24,600 nucleotides of DNA from Clostridiales bacterium (GCA_019416395.1 DXXH01000008.1:1-24600); one strand, 5' to 3'; shown: positions 1-7,854, numbered from the stretch's first letter. A program made the numbers and translations. Notes: generated from the letters alone by a model not told the origin.

Positions 1-764
1 ATCATCATCTGGTATTCGTCTATCCGGCAGAGGACTTCTCCCCGTCCCAGCCGTTCCCTTAACCGCAGCATATGGCGGGTCATCTGGCACATGGTACGGA
101 GCATTCCGCAATCCCGGGTGGCATTGCTGATCCCCGCCACACACCCCAGCTCCCGGAGCCCCCGCTCTAAATCGTTGGGCAGAGAAAAAGTAAACAGCTG
201 CTCCTCATGCTGGCGCAGCACCACGATTTCCCCATCGTCCGGGATCACGGTATCGTCCGGGAACCATTGGGCAGCCCGCTCCAACAGCTTGGCAGGCACC
301 GGTCCATGATCTGCCCGCTGCAACAAAAGCAGCTGCACATACGTAGGCTCTTCCCGGCCAAACAACCGCTGGCGGATTTCCCCGGAAGACACTATTCTTC
401 GTGAAATCACCAGTTTCCAGGCGTGGAGAGGGTCGGTTTGGAATGATTCCATCAGAACACTGATCCTGTTAAACAGCGCCGCCAAGGTTAAGCGGGAAAT
501 CAGCGTGCACCCAGGTAATTTTTCTTCCGGCAAGGTATAAAGCTGCCCTTCCGCCGCTTCCGCCAAAAGCAAGGCGCTGCCTCTTTCCACTTGCCAGGTG
601 GGAGCCAAGGCTCTGGCCTGGGCTAATTCTCCCAAATAGAGGACGCCTTGTTCCAGCACCTGCTGACGGTCCAGCAACCTCACCTTTTGCAGCTCCAACC
701 CTTCCCCGCCTTTGTAAAAGCTTGCGGCCCCGCCTAAATCTTCCTGGATCAGTTTGATGTCCAT
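1..764 (-). CDS. PucR/CdaR-like transcriptional regulator (C-terminus beyond window)
   Basis: The minus-strand frame stays open from an ATG at 764 to the left edge, giving about 254 residues with no stop. The start follows a purine-rich GGAGAGGAAGAG ribosome site. The N-terminal part looks like a small sensor or GAF-like domain. Residues of roughly 145-250 resemble the GGDEF-like middle domain of CdaR/PucR regulators, with a DDGEIVVL strand, a GIS motif, and a final segment ending LGRGEVLCRIDEYQ that recalls the VxxYDEL lead-in to the PucR helix-turn-helix. The DNA-binding domain itself would lie outside the window and is not seen. The gene diverges from the glycyl radical enzyme gene, so it may sense that enzyme's substrate and control it; this is inferred from position only. 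The family call rests on pattern recognition. Confidence 0.65.
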   Translation of the reverse strand, partial: MDIKLIQEDLGGAASFYKGGEGLELQKVRLLDRQQVLEQGVLYLGELAQARALAPTWQVERGSALLLAEAAEGQLYTLPEEKLPGCTLISRLTLAALFNRISVLMESFQTDPLHAWKLVISRRIVSSGEIRQRLFGREEPTYVQLLLLQRADHGPVPAKLLERAAQWFPDDTVIPDDGEIVVLRQHEEQLFTFSLPNDLERGLRELGCVAGISNATRDCGMLRTMCQMTRHMLRLRERLGRGEVLCRIDEYQMM

Positions 765-805
765 GGTTTTCTCTTCCTCTCCACAACAGGTTCATTTTAC
801 TGAAA

Positions 806-834
806 ATTATTTCACAATTCCAGCCGCTTTGCAA
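806..834 (-). promoter_or_regulatory. Putative sigma-A promoter of the PucR-like regulator
   Basis: On the minus strand, TTGCAA (834-829) and AATAAT (811-806) are separated by 17 bp. The -10 matches the consensus at 5 of 6 positions and the -35 at 4 of 6. It lies about 40 bp upstream of the regulator's ATG. Confidence 0.5.
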
Positions 835-901
835 TACTTGGACGCTACGCCCAATTTTCCCTTTCCAGATTGTGCGCGCATCACAGATCTTCCTCCTTTT
901 C

Positions 902-930
902 TTGTCAGCCGCTCACGATTGTGGTTTGAT
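902..930 (+). promoter_or_regulatory. Possible promoter of the glycyl radical enzyme gene
   Basis: TTGTCA (902-907) and TTTGAT (925-930) are 17 bp apart. This would give a short leader before the ATG at 965. The -10 is weak (4 of 6), which fits an activated promoter. No clear palindrome for the divergent regulator was found between 765 and 964. Confidence 0.3.
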
Positions 931-964
931 GAATCCCGTAAACCATGTGAAAGAAGGTATCCCC

Positions 965-3370
965 ATGACGGAACGGGTCAAACGTATGAAAGACAGCCTC
1001 CGGGTAAACAAATACCCTCTGTGTGTGGAACAATTCCGCCTGGCTGTGGAATCTCTCGAGGAAACCGCCGGCGAACCCATGCTTCTGCGCCGCTCTAAGC
1101 TCCATGCCCATGTGCTGGACAACATTCCCATCTTTATCGAGGAAGACGACTTGCTGTGCGGTTCCGGCGCCAGCAAGCCCTTCGGGTTGGAAATGCAATA
1201 CGAGTACGGTGTGTGGACCCCCGATGAGGTGGAAAGTTTAAAATCGGAAATTTACACCATTTCCCCGGAAGACGAAGCAGAGCTTTACCGCCTGAACCAG
1301 CGGTTCGCTGGCAACAGTTTGAACAGCAACCTGATCGGCGCCATGGGGAAATCCCTGGGAGAAAGCCCACGGCTATGGCCCTTTATGAAATCAGGCTTGA
1401 TTCTCCCCCCTTGGAAAGACAAACACGGTGGCTCCGGCGGCGGCTTTGCCATGAGCGGTTATGGGTTAGGTCCTGGATTCTCCCTGGTCTGCGTGGAATA
1501 TGAGCAGATTTTACAAAAGGGCGCCAAGGGAATTATTGAAGAGGCCAAACAATGCCTGGCCGACCTGCGCTATTACGAGATTGACAGCATCGAAAAACGG
1601 AACTACTGGGAAGGGGTTATTCTGGTATTTGAGGCCTGGGTGCGCTTTGCCAACCGCTATGCCGACCTGGCCGAAAAAATGGCCCAGGACGAACCCAATC
1701 CCCAGCGGAAAGAGGAACTTTTGGAGATGGCCCGTATCTGCCGGAAAGTTCCCTACGAACCTGCGGATACCTTCCGGGAAGCCTTGCAGGCCTTCTGGTT
1801 CACGTTCCTTATGGTCTGCCCTTCCCCCACTTCTACCGCCGGACGGTTTGATCAGTACATGTACCCCTATTACAAACACGACAAGGACGCAGGCCTTATC
1901 ACCGACGACCAAGTTCTGGAACTTCTGGAAATCGTGCGGTGCAAGGTGATGAAAATCAACCGGGTATCCGGTAAGGCCAACCGGGCGAAAAACGCCGGCA
2001 TGGCCAAATGGTACAACTGGACCATCGGCGGACAGAAAGAAGACGGCTCCGACGCCACCAACGAATTGACCTACCTGCTTTTAGAAGCGGCCAAGGACAC
2101 CCACCTGCCCCATCACACCCTCACTGTGCGGGTACACGCTGGCACACCGGACCTGCTTTTGGAAAAGGCCCTTGAGGTGGTGCGCACAGGCCTTGGCATG
2201 CCCGCATTCATCGGGGACGACAGCTATATCCGGTTTTTCACCGAGGACAACACCCTCACGGTAAACCAGGCCAGAAACTATTGTGCCACCGGCTGTGTGG
2301 ACGGGAATATCCCCGGGATCACCCGCACTCAAGTGGCCTGCTTCTTCATCATTCCTCACGCCATGGACGTATGCCTGCACAACGGCTTTTGCCGCTACAC
2401 CCAGGAAATGGTGGGCATTCCCACTGGGGACGTGACCAAAATGCAGACCTTCGAAGAACTGAAACAGGCGGTATTCACCCAAATCAAATATTTAATGGGC
2501 ATGGCTGCGGAACGGGTCAATGTGGAAATGATCGTGGAACGGGAGCTGTTCCCCGATGTGTTCCGCTCCGCTCTGATGCATGATGGTGTACGGGCTGGTA
2601 AGGATATGTTCAACCGCCGGTTTGACTTTGAAAACGCCGGACTGATCGGCGCTGTGGGCGGAGTAAATACCGGCGATTCCCTGATGGCCATCAAAAAACT
2701 GGTGTTCGACGAACGGAAATACACCATGGCCCAGCTGTTGGAAGCTCTGGACGCCGACTGGGAAGGCTTTGAGGATATGCGGGCCGATTTCCTGGCGGCA
2801 CCCAAATACGGCAATAACATTCCCGAAGTAGACGAACTGGTAAACGAAGTATACCAGCTTCACAATGAGGCTTGCCGCAGCTACCCCAGCGCTTATGGAG
2901 AAACCATCAAACCCAACGCCATTTCCATTTCTGCCCACCAGCCTGGCGGCGCTTTGACAGGAGCTACACCCGATGGCCGCAAAGGGGGCGAGATCCTGGC
3001 GGACGCTTCCATCTCTCCCAGCCACGGCAAAGATGTGCGGGGGCCCTTGGCGGTGTTCCAAAGCGCCATGCGCATTCAACAGGACCACTACCAAGGCACC
3101 TTGTTCAATATGAAATTCCACCCATCGGTGCTTAAAACGCCCGCCGACCTGAACAAGCTAGCCGGGCTGATCCGCACTTACCTGACCCACGGCGGAAAGC
3201 ATATCCAGTTCAACGTGGTGGACAAAGCTGAAATGCTGGACGCCCAAGCCCACCCCCAAGACCATCCGGAACTGACAGTACGGGTGGCCGGTTACAGCGC
3301 TTATTTCGTCCGTCTGCCCAAATCCATTCAAGACGAGGTAATCCATCGCACTTCCCAGGAGCTTGCCTGA
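965..3370 (+). CDS. Glycyl radical enzyme, PFL/dehydratase superfamily
   Basis: The 801-residue product is an oxygen-sensitive glycyl radical enzyme. The C-terminal radical loop reads RVAGYSAYF, with the radical glycine at residue 776. The active-site thiyl cysteine is C444 in NYCATGCVDGN. Length and C-terminal region (TPDGRKGGE, then the radical loop) match PFL2-type lyases and dehydratases rather than true pyruvate formate-lyase, which has two adjacent cysteines. Known diol, choline and hydroxyproline enzymes carry Cys-Val-Glu here; this one has Cys-Val-Asp (D446). The substrate cannot be read from the sequence. I chose ATG 965 because AGAAGG lies 8 nt upstream; the frame stays open to 872 but without a ribosome site. 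The next gene, 92 bp downstream, is an enoate reductase. No glycyl radical activase lies beside it, which is unusual. It is presumably cytosolic and strictly anaerobic. Confidence 0.9.
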   Translation: MTERVKRMKDSLRVNKYPLCVEQFRLAVESLEETAGEPMLLRRSKLHAHVLDNIPIFIEEDDLLCGSGASKPFGLEMQYEYGVWTPDEVESLKSEIYTISPEDEAELYRLNQRFAGNSLNSNLIGAMGKSLGESPRLWPFMKSGLILPPWKDKHGGSGGGFAMSGYGLGPGFSLVCVEYEQILQKGAKGIIEEAKQCLADLRYYEIDSIEKRNYWEGVILVFEAWVRFANRYADLAEKMAQDEPNPQRKEELLEMARICRKVPYEPADTFREALQAFWFTFLMVCPSPTSTAGRFDQYMYPYYKHDKDAGLITDDQVLELLEIVRCKVMKINRVSGKANRAKNAGMAKWYNWTIGGQKEDGSDATNELTYLLLEAAKDTHLPHHTLTVRVHAGTPDLLLEKALEVVRTGLGMPAFIGDDSYIRFFTEDNTLTVNQARNYCATGCVDGNIPGITRTQVACFFIIPHAMDVCLHNGFCRYTQEMVGIPTGDVTKMQTFEELKQAVFTQIKYLMGMAAERVNVEMIVERELFPDVFRSALMHDGVRAGKDMFNRRFDFENAGLIGAVGGVNTGDSLMAIKKLVFDERKYTMAQLLEALDADWEGFEDMRADFLAAPKYGNNIPEVDELVNEVYQLHNEACRSYPSAYGETIKPNAISISAHQPGGALTGATPDGRKGGEILADASISPSHGKDVRGPLAVFQSAMRIQQDHYQGTLFNMKFHPSVLKTPADLNKLAGLIRTYLTHGGKHIQFNVVDKAEMLDAQAHPQDHPELTVRVAGYSAYFVRLPKSIQDEVIHRTSQELA

Positions 3371-3383
3371 CCCGCCTGTTGCC

Positions 3384-3412
3384 TTGCACCCCTATGGCGA
3401 TAGTGTTATAAT
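3384..3412 (+). promoter_or_regulatory. Promoter of the enoate reductase gene
   Basis: A perfect TATAAT (3407-3412) lies 17 bp after TTGCAC (3384-3389), directly after the stop codon of the glycyl radical enzyme. The reductase can therefore be transcribed on its own as well as by read-through. No terminator hairpin is seen between the two genes. Confidence 0.6.
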
Positions 3413-3462
3413 GGATATAATTACAAATTGCCAAAGAACCATGAAAGAAAGGAGCAGCGCTG

Positions 3463-5454
3463 ATGCTTGAACAACACAAGATCCTTTTTGAAAAAAACAG
3501 TGTCCGGGGTATGGAACTGAAAAACCGCTTCGCCATGGCCCCCATGGGACCCCTTGGCCTGGGAGATTCCCACGGCGGCTTTAACCAGCGGGGGATCGAT
3601 TACTATACCGAACGGGCTAAGGGCGGCACCGGGCTGATTATTACCGGCGTTACCTTCGCTGATAACGAGGTGGAAGAACACGGCATGCCCAACTGTCCCT
3701 GCGCCACCTACGATCCCATTCAATTCGTGCGTACCGCCCGGGAAATGACCGAACGGATTCACGCTTATGGCTCCAAAGTCTGGCTGCAAATGTCCGGCGG
3801 CTTTGGCCGGGTTACCATTCCCACCAATTTGGGAGAATACCCCCCGGTGGCCCCTTCCCCCATCATGCACCGGTGGCTGGATAAGGTCTGCCGGGAACTG
3901 ACCGTGGACGAAATCCACCACATTGTCAAACAGTTCGGCAACGGCGCTTACCACGCCAAGCGTGCCGGTTTTGACGGTGTGGAGATTCACGCCGTACACG
4001 AAGGATATTTGATCGACCAGTTCGCCATTTCCTTCTTTAACCACCGCACAGACGAATACGGCGGCTCCTTGGAAAACCGTCTCCGTTTCGCCAAAGAAAT
4101 CGTAGAGGAAATCAAATCCCGCTGCGGACAGGATTTCCCCGTGGCCCTGCGCTACAGTCCCAAAAGCTTTATCAAGGACTGGCGTGTTGGCGCTCTGCCC
4201 GGTGAGGAATTTGAGGAAAAAGGCCGTGACCTGCCCGAAGGCGTAGAAGCTGCAAAACTGCTGGTACAGTACGGTTACGACTGCCTGGACGTGGATGTGG
4301 GCAGCTATGACGCTTGGTGGTGGAGCCATCCCCCCATGTATCAGAAGAAGGGGCTTTACATCGAATACGCCAAGCTGGTCAAAGACGCTGTAGATGTGCC
4401 CGTCATCTGTGCTGGCCGCATGGACAACCCGGACATGGCTGCCAAAGCCGTAGCCGAGGGCGCTTGCGACATCGTTTCCCTGGGCCGCCCCCTGCTGGCT
4501 GACCCGGATTACGTGAACAAGCTGAAAGCCGGCAAACTGGAATCTATCCGCCCCTGCCTCTCCTGCCAGGAAGGCTGCATGGGCCGCATTCAGGAATATT
4601 CCGCCCTTAACTGCGCTGTGAACCCTGCCTGCTGCCGGGAACGCATTGCCCAGCTGCTGCCCACCACCACACCGAAAAAGGTGCTCATCATCGGCGGCGG
4701 CCCTGCTGGCTGTGAAGCTGCCCGGGTGCTGGCCATTCGGGGACATCAGCCTGTCCTCTGCGAAGCCAAGGATTCCCTGGGCGGAAATCTGATCCCCGGC
4801 GGTGTCCCGGACTTTAAAGAGGACGACCGAGCTCTCAGCCACTGGTACGCCCACGAGCTGAAAGAGCTGGGTGTGGAAGTTCGCCTGAACACCAAAATGA
4901 CGGTGGAAGACATTCAGAAAGAGCACTTCGACGTACTGATTCTGGCCACTGGTTCCACACCCAAGCGGATCCCCTTGGAAGGCAAAGTATACACCGCCGA
5001 GGAAGTCCTGCTGGGCAAAGCAGATCCGGGCCAGTCCACTGTAGTGGTAGGCGGTGGCCTGGTGGGCTGCGAAACCGCTCTCTGGCTGCGGGAACAGGGC
5101 AAAGACGTGACCCTGGTGGAAACCATGGGCAAACTGCTGGCTGTCAATGGGCCTCTGTGCCATGCCAACTCTGAAATGCTGGAAGCTTTGGTTCCCTTCA
5201 AGGGCGTCCAGGTCAAATGCGATTCCACTGTAAAGGCTGTGGAGCCTGGCAAAGTCACTCTGTCCGGGAAAAACGGGGAAGAAACCGTTTCCGCAGACTC
5301 AATGATTCTCTGCGTGGGCTACCGTTCTGAAAACAGCCTGTTTGAAGAGCTGAAAGACTCTGTGGACCAGATCTATCAGATCGGCGACGCCAACAAGGTG
5401 GCCAACATTATGTACGCCATTTGGGACGCTTATGAGGTAGCAAGTACCCTGTAA
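3463..5454 (+). CDS. 2-enoate reductase-like NADH:flavin oxidoreductase (FMN, 4Fe-4S, FAD)
   Basis: The 663-residue protein has the full architecture of the 2-enoate reductase / 2,4-dienoyl-CoA reductase family. An Old Yellow Enzyme TIM barrel (about 1-350) carries the active-site motif HAVHEGYLIDQF (H176, H179, Y182). A 4Fe-4S cluster follows at C365, C368, C372 and C384. The C-terminal FAD/NAD(P) domain starts with GGGPAG at 411-416, with a second dinucleotide fold (VVVGGGLVG) further on. The VHEGY spacing and the DVDVGSYDAWWWSHPP segment are like clostridial 2-enoate or cinnamate reductases; bile-acid BaiCD/BaiH enzymes are relatives and remain possible. Known relatives reduce activated C=C bonds with NADH. 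The ATG follows AAAGGAG by 8 nt. It may act after the upstream glycyl radical enzyme (inferred). A terminator follows at 5486-5518. Confidence 0.88.
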   Translation: MLEQHKILFEKNSVRGMELKNRFAMAPMGPLGLGDSHGGFNQRGIDYYTERAKGGTGLIITGVTFADNEVEEHGMPNCPCATYDPIQFVRTAREMTERIHAYGSKVWLQMSGGFGRVTIPTNLGEYPPVAPSPIMHRWLDKVCRELTVDEIHHIVKQFGNGAYHAKRAGFDGVEIHAVHEGYLIDQFAISFFNHRTDEYGGSLENRLRFAKEIVEEIKSRCGQDFPVALRYSPKSFIKDWRVGALPGEEFEEKGRDLPEGVEAAKLLVQYGYDCLDVDVGSYDAWWWSHPPMYQKKGLYIEYAKLVKDAVDVPVICAGRMDNPDMAAKAVAEGACDIVSLGRPLLADPDYVNKLKAGKLESIRPCLSCQEGCMGRIQEYSALNCAVNPACCRERIAQLLPTTTPKKVLIIGGGPAGCEAARVLAIRGHQPVLCEAKDSLGGNLIPGGVPDFKEDDRALSHWYAHELKELGVEVRLNTKMTVEDIQKEHFDVLILATGSTPKRIPLEGKVYTAEEVLLGKADPGQSTVVVGGGLVGCETALWLREQGKDVTLVETMGKLLAVNGPLCHANSEMLEALVPFKGVQVKCDSTVKAVEPGKVTLSGKNGEETVSADSMILCVGYRSENSLFEELKDSVDQIYQIGDANKVANIMYAIWDAYEVASTL

Positions 5455-5485
5455 TAAGAGAATTTTTCTTTTCTAACAAATAAGT

Positions 5486-5518
5486 GGACCGGGGAGCAAA
5501 CGCTCTCCGGTCCTTTTG
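5486..5518 (+). terminator. Rho-independent terminator after the enoate reductase
   Basis: A 12-bp stem pairs 5486-5497 with 5502-5513 (GGACCGGGGAGC / GCTCTCCGGTCC, one G-T pair) around an AAAC loop, followed by TTTTG. It closes the glycyl radical enzyme/enoate reductase unit. Confidence 0.85.
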
Positions 5519-5565
5519 CATGGATGACCCAGTTTGTTAAATATTTTTGAAAGGACCTGTTTTGG

Positions 5566-5594
5566 TTGCGTTACCCGGCAATTCACGGTATAAT
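5566..5594 (+). promoter_or_regulatory. Promoter of the fic-arsC-thpR unit
   Basis: TTGCGT (5566-5571) and a perfect TATAAT (5589-5594) are separated by 17 bp, about 35 bp upstream of the Fic ribosome site. Confidence 0.6.
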
Positions 5595-5635
5595 AGTTTC
5601 CATAATTTCCTTATGTTTTAGAAAGGGGCGTGCCT

Positions 5636-6367
5636 ATGAGTGCTTATTCTGCCGCCATTACCCGGTGGCAATCCCGTCAACTGCGCAATCCCGGGGATCT
5701 GGACCGCATGCTCTACGATTTTAATCCCCGTTTCACCTATAATTCCTGTCTGTTGGAAAACCGCAAAATCGCCTACCCCACGGTGGAAGAATTTTACCAC
5801 ACCGGAAAAGTCTCCCAGTTTACCGGAAATCCTCAAGAACTGGTTCAGCTTTACGGCTATAAGCGCTGCTACGAATACCTGCGGGAACGGGTACTGGCCA
5901 GGGACGATTTGGATACCATGCTGGTCTTGGAAATCCACCGGATCCTCAGCAGCGGCACCTACAGCGAACCCTTTTACCTGGCCAATGGGGAACGGCCTGG
6001 AGAGCTGAAGAAACAGGATTACGTCACCGCTGTCAACGCAGTCGGTGCTTCCGCCAGGGACGTGGGCCAAGAGCTGGACCGACTCATGGAAGAGGTCAGC
6101 GGCTATTGCGGTGCGGAGCTGCTCAGGGCCGCTGCTTACTTCCACAGCCGTTTTGAAAACATTCACCCCTTCGCCGCGGGAAATGGGGCAGTGGGCCGTG
6201 TTTTGGTCAACTATTTCCTGCTGATCCGTGACCACCCCCCGCTGATCTTTTTTGCGGAAGACAAAGAAGAATACCTCCAATGCCTGACCACATACGACCA
6301 GCAGCGAAATCCCGGACCTTTGGCGGAATTTTTAGAGCGTGAGCTGGCCAAAACCTGGGTAGAATAA
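5636..6367 (+). CDS. Fic-family protein with degenerate catalytic motif
   Basis: The 243-residue protein has a Fic fold. The Fic motif at H177-R188 reads HPFAAGNGAVGR, while the canonical form is HPFx(D/E)GNGRxxR. The histidine, GNG anion-hole residues and last arginine are present. The acidic metal-binding residue and the first arginine are both alanine. Near the N-terminus, S37-x3-E41-N42 (SCLLEN) matches the (S/T)xxxE(G/N) inhibitory helix, as in class II Fic proteins, so self-inhibition seems retained. Known Fic enzymes AMPylate hydroxyl side chains of target proteins; this one may be altered in chemistry or inactive. I prefer ATG 5636, with AAAGGGG 7 nt upstream, over GTG 5630, which sits on the ribosome site. 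There is no adjacent antitoxin. The arsC-like gene starts 41 bp downstream. Confidence 0.82.
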   Translation: MSAYSAAITRWQSRQLRNPGDLDRMLYDFNPRFTYNSCLLENRKIAYPTVEEFYHTGKVSQFTGNPQELVQLYGYKRCYEYLRERVLARDDLDTMLVLEIHRILSSGTYSEPFYLANGERPGELKKQDYVTAVNAVGASARDVGQELDRLMEEVSGYCGAELLRAAAYFHSRFENIHPFAAGNGAVGRVLVNYFLLIRDHPPLIFFAEDKEEYLQCLTTYDQQRNPGPLAEFLERELAKTWVE

Positions 6368-6408
6368 ACGTGATACCCCTACATCTTATTTCAGAAAGAA
6401 GGATCTCT

Positions 6409-6759
6409 ATGTTGTTTGTCTGTTACCCCAAATGCTCCACCTGCAAAAAAGCCCAAACCTGGCTGGATTCCCATAACCTTTCCTACCAGGTACGGGATAT
6501 CAAAACGGAAAACCCCTCTGAGGAAGAACTGCGCCGTTGGCACGCACAAAGCGGACTGCCCTTAAAGCGTTTCTTCAACACCAGCGGCCAACAATACCGG
6601 GCCTTGGAATTGAAGGACAAGCTCCCCCAGATGACAGAGGAAGAGCAGTTTTCCCTGCTGGCTACCGATGGCATGCTGGTAAAACGTCCCATTCTCATCA
6701 CCGAGGACAAAGTGCTGGTGGGCTTTAAAGAGGCGGAATGGGCCGCCGCACTGCTGTGA
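6409..6759 (+). CDS. ArsC/Spx-family thioredoxin-fold protein
   Basis: The 116-residue protein has the ArsC-like fold: a beta strand leading into CSTC (C9, C12), the helix KKAQTWL, the DIKTENPSEEEL segment, and a late LVKRPIL motif containing the conserved Arg-Pro. Length is typical. Members include the arsenate reductase YffB/YusI group and the Spx regulators. The CxxC pair suggests thiol redox chemistry; arsenate reduction is not proven and no ars transport genes are nearby. The ATG at 6409 follows AGAAGGA by 6 nt. An upstream in-frame ATG at 6370 lacks a ribosome site. It sits between fic and thpR in an apparent operon and overlaps thpR by 22 nt. Confidence 0.82.
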   Translation: MLFVCYPKCSTCKKAQTWLDSHNLSYQVRDIKTENPSEEELRRWHAQSGLPLKRFFNTSGQQYRALELKDKLPQMTEEEQFSLLATDGMLVKRPILITEDKVLVGFKEAEWAAALL

Positions 6760-7286
6760 GGCTGTTTTTTGCGCTGAACTTTTCTCCAGGTGTTACGGAA
6801 GCAATCCAACAAGTCCAGCAAACTCTCCGGGCATATGCCCCACACGCCTTGTACCCCGAGCCGGAGAATCTTCACCTGACTTTGGCGTTTTTGGGAGAAG
6901 TTTCTCCTGACCAGGCAGAAAAAGCCCGGACTGCTTTGAAAAACCTGCACCCAGTTCCCCTGACGTTACAGTTTTCCCATTTGGGCAAATTCCACCAGAG
7001 GGGAAAAGAGTTGTGGTGGCTGGGAGCGGACCCTTGTCCCCAGCTTTCTCAATTGCATGAGAGTCTGGCTGCTCAACTGAACCAATTTGGTTTCTCTCTG
7101 GATTCAAAACCCTTTAAACCCCATGTTACGCTGGCCCGCAAGGTGGAATTTTCCGGCACCGTGCCTCAGCGAAACCAGTTACTCCCTGAGCCCATTTCCG
7201 CACGCTGTGGAACTGTAAGCTTGATGCGTTCCCAACTGACGCCAAAAGGCGCTGTGTACACCCAGCTTGCCCAGAAAAAACCGTGA
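6738..7286 (+). CDS. thpR: RNA 2',3'-cyclic phosphodiesterase (LigT/ThpR family)
   Basis: The 182-residue protein is a 2H phosphoesterase. The two catalytic HxT motifs are H46-L-T48 (NLHLTLAFLGE) and H129-V-T131 (KPHVTLARK). The family hydrolyses 2',3'-cyclic phosphates on RNA to 2'-phosphomonoesters and may take part in RNA end repair; the physiological role in bacteria is unclear. The start is uncertain. ATG 6738 has GAGGCGG just upstream and overlaps the previous gene by 22 nt. GTG 6756 would give a GTGA overlap with the previous stop and begins at the conserved RLFFAL strand. Translation is coupled to the ArsC-like gene either way. No terminator hairpin was seen downstream. Confidence 0.88.
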   Translation: MGRRTAVRLFFALNFSPGVTEAIQQVQQTLRAYAPHALYPEPENLHLTLAFLGEVSPDQAEKARTALKNLHPVPLTLQFSHLGKFHQRGKELWWLGADPCPQLSQLHESLAAQLNQFGFSLDSKPFKPHVTLARKVEFSGTVPQRNQLLPEPISARCGTVSLMRSQLTPKGAVYTQLAQKKP

Positions 7287-7439
7287 TATAAGTGGATCGT
7301 TCTGTGGTACCGCTGGAAGATTCTTCGCAAGCAGCTTCAAAAAATTGATTTTGTCCAGGTAATTTTTGGGTACACTCTACAACATTCACAATTTATTCAT
7401 ATTTATACCACATTTCTGTAAAACTAGGACGGTATATTA

Positions 7440-7457
7440 AATGTTAGCAAACTAACA
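7440..7457. promoter_or_regulatory. MarR-type operator in front of the HEAT-repeat gene
   Basis: AATGTTAGCAAACTAACA contains the near-palindrome GTTAGCAAACTAAC (7443-7456). It lies just after likely -10 sequences (TATATT 7433-7438 or TTAAAT 7437-7442), so a bound repressor would cover the transcription start. The same 18-mer with a single change occurs at the marR gene (8407-8424). The -35 element here is not clear. Confidence 0.75.
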
Positions 7458-7509
7458 AGAGGAGTATTTTTCCTCAGTTTGTTCCAATATACAGGAGGTT
7501 TTACATACA

Positions 7510-7839
7510 ATGAGTAAGCTGGAAAAGGTTGAAAAAGCCATTGAAAAGGGCAAGGAAGCCACTCTGATCAAACTGGCCCACGACAAGGACGAAGAAGTAA
7601 AATTGGCCGCTATTGCCGGCATGGGAAAAGTTGGTAAGGACGATTCTTTCAACGCCATGGTTCCCGATATGCTTACCGATTCCGACCCCAAAGTGCGGGC
7701 AGCTGCCGCCGAAGCTCTGGGCGAGATGCAAAACGAGCATGCCAGCGCCCATCTCCGCTACTATCTGGAGCGGGAACAGGACGCCACTGTGGTTGCTTCC
7801 ATCAAAAAGGCTATTGCCGCTCTGAACGGCACGGAATAA
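7510..7839 (+). CDS. Small HEAT-repeat protein
   Basis: The 109-residue protein is all helical and is built from about three HEAT-like repeats: EEVKLAAIAGMGKVGKDDSF, DPKVRAAAAEALGEMQNEHA and DATVVASIKKAIAALN. HEAT repeats form curved scaffolds for protein binding; related small proteins occur near phycobilin lyases and in many Firmicutes with no known role. There is no signal peptide or membrane segment. The ATG lies 11 nt after AGGAGG, a rather long gap. The operator at 7440-7457 suggests control by the MarR protein encoded just downstream on the other strand. A terminator follows. The partner protein is unknown. Confidence 0.8.
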   Translation: MSKLEKVEKAIEKGKEATLIKLAHDKDEEVKLAAIAGMGKVGKDDSFNAMVPDMLTDSDPKVRAAAAEALGEMQNEHASAHLRYYLEREQDATVVASIKKAIAALNGTE

Positions 7840-7854
7840 GTTTCGTGTAAAAGG

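Noticed and set aside
469..834. A 121-codon minus-strand open frame
   Set aside because: It is out of frame with the regulator gene, which fits PucR features across the whole stretch 1-764.
872..964. Upstream extension of the glycyl radical enzyme start
   Set aside because: There is no ribosome site before 872, and the likely promoter lies inside this stretch; ATG 965 has AGAAGG at good distance.
3421..5163. A 580-codon open frame on the minus strand, antisense to the enoate reductase gene
   Set aside because: It lies wholly within a strongly conserved gene, has low-complexity F/G/H/Q-rich composition and no family resemblance; it is a shadow of codon bias.
3463..5454. Assignment of the flavin enzyme as a bile-acid BaiCD or BaiH oxidoreductase
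   Set aside because: No other bai genes are present, and the motif set fits clostridial 2-enoate reductases as well or better; it is kept only as an alternative.
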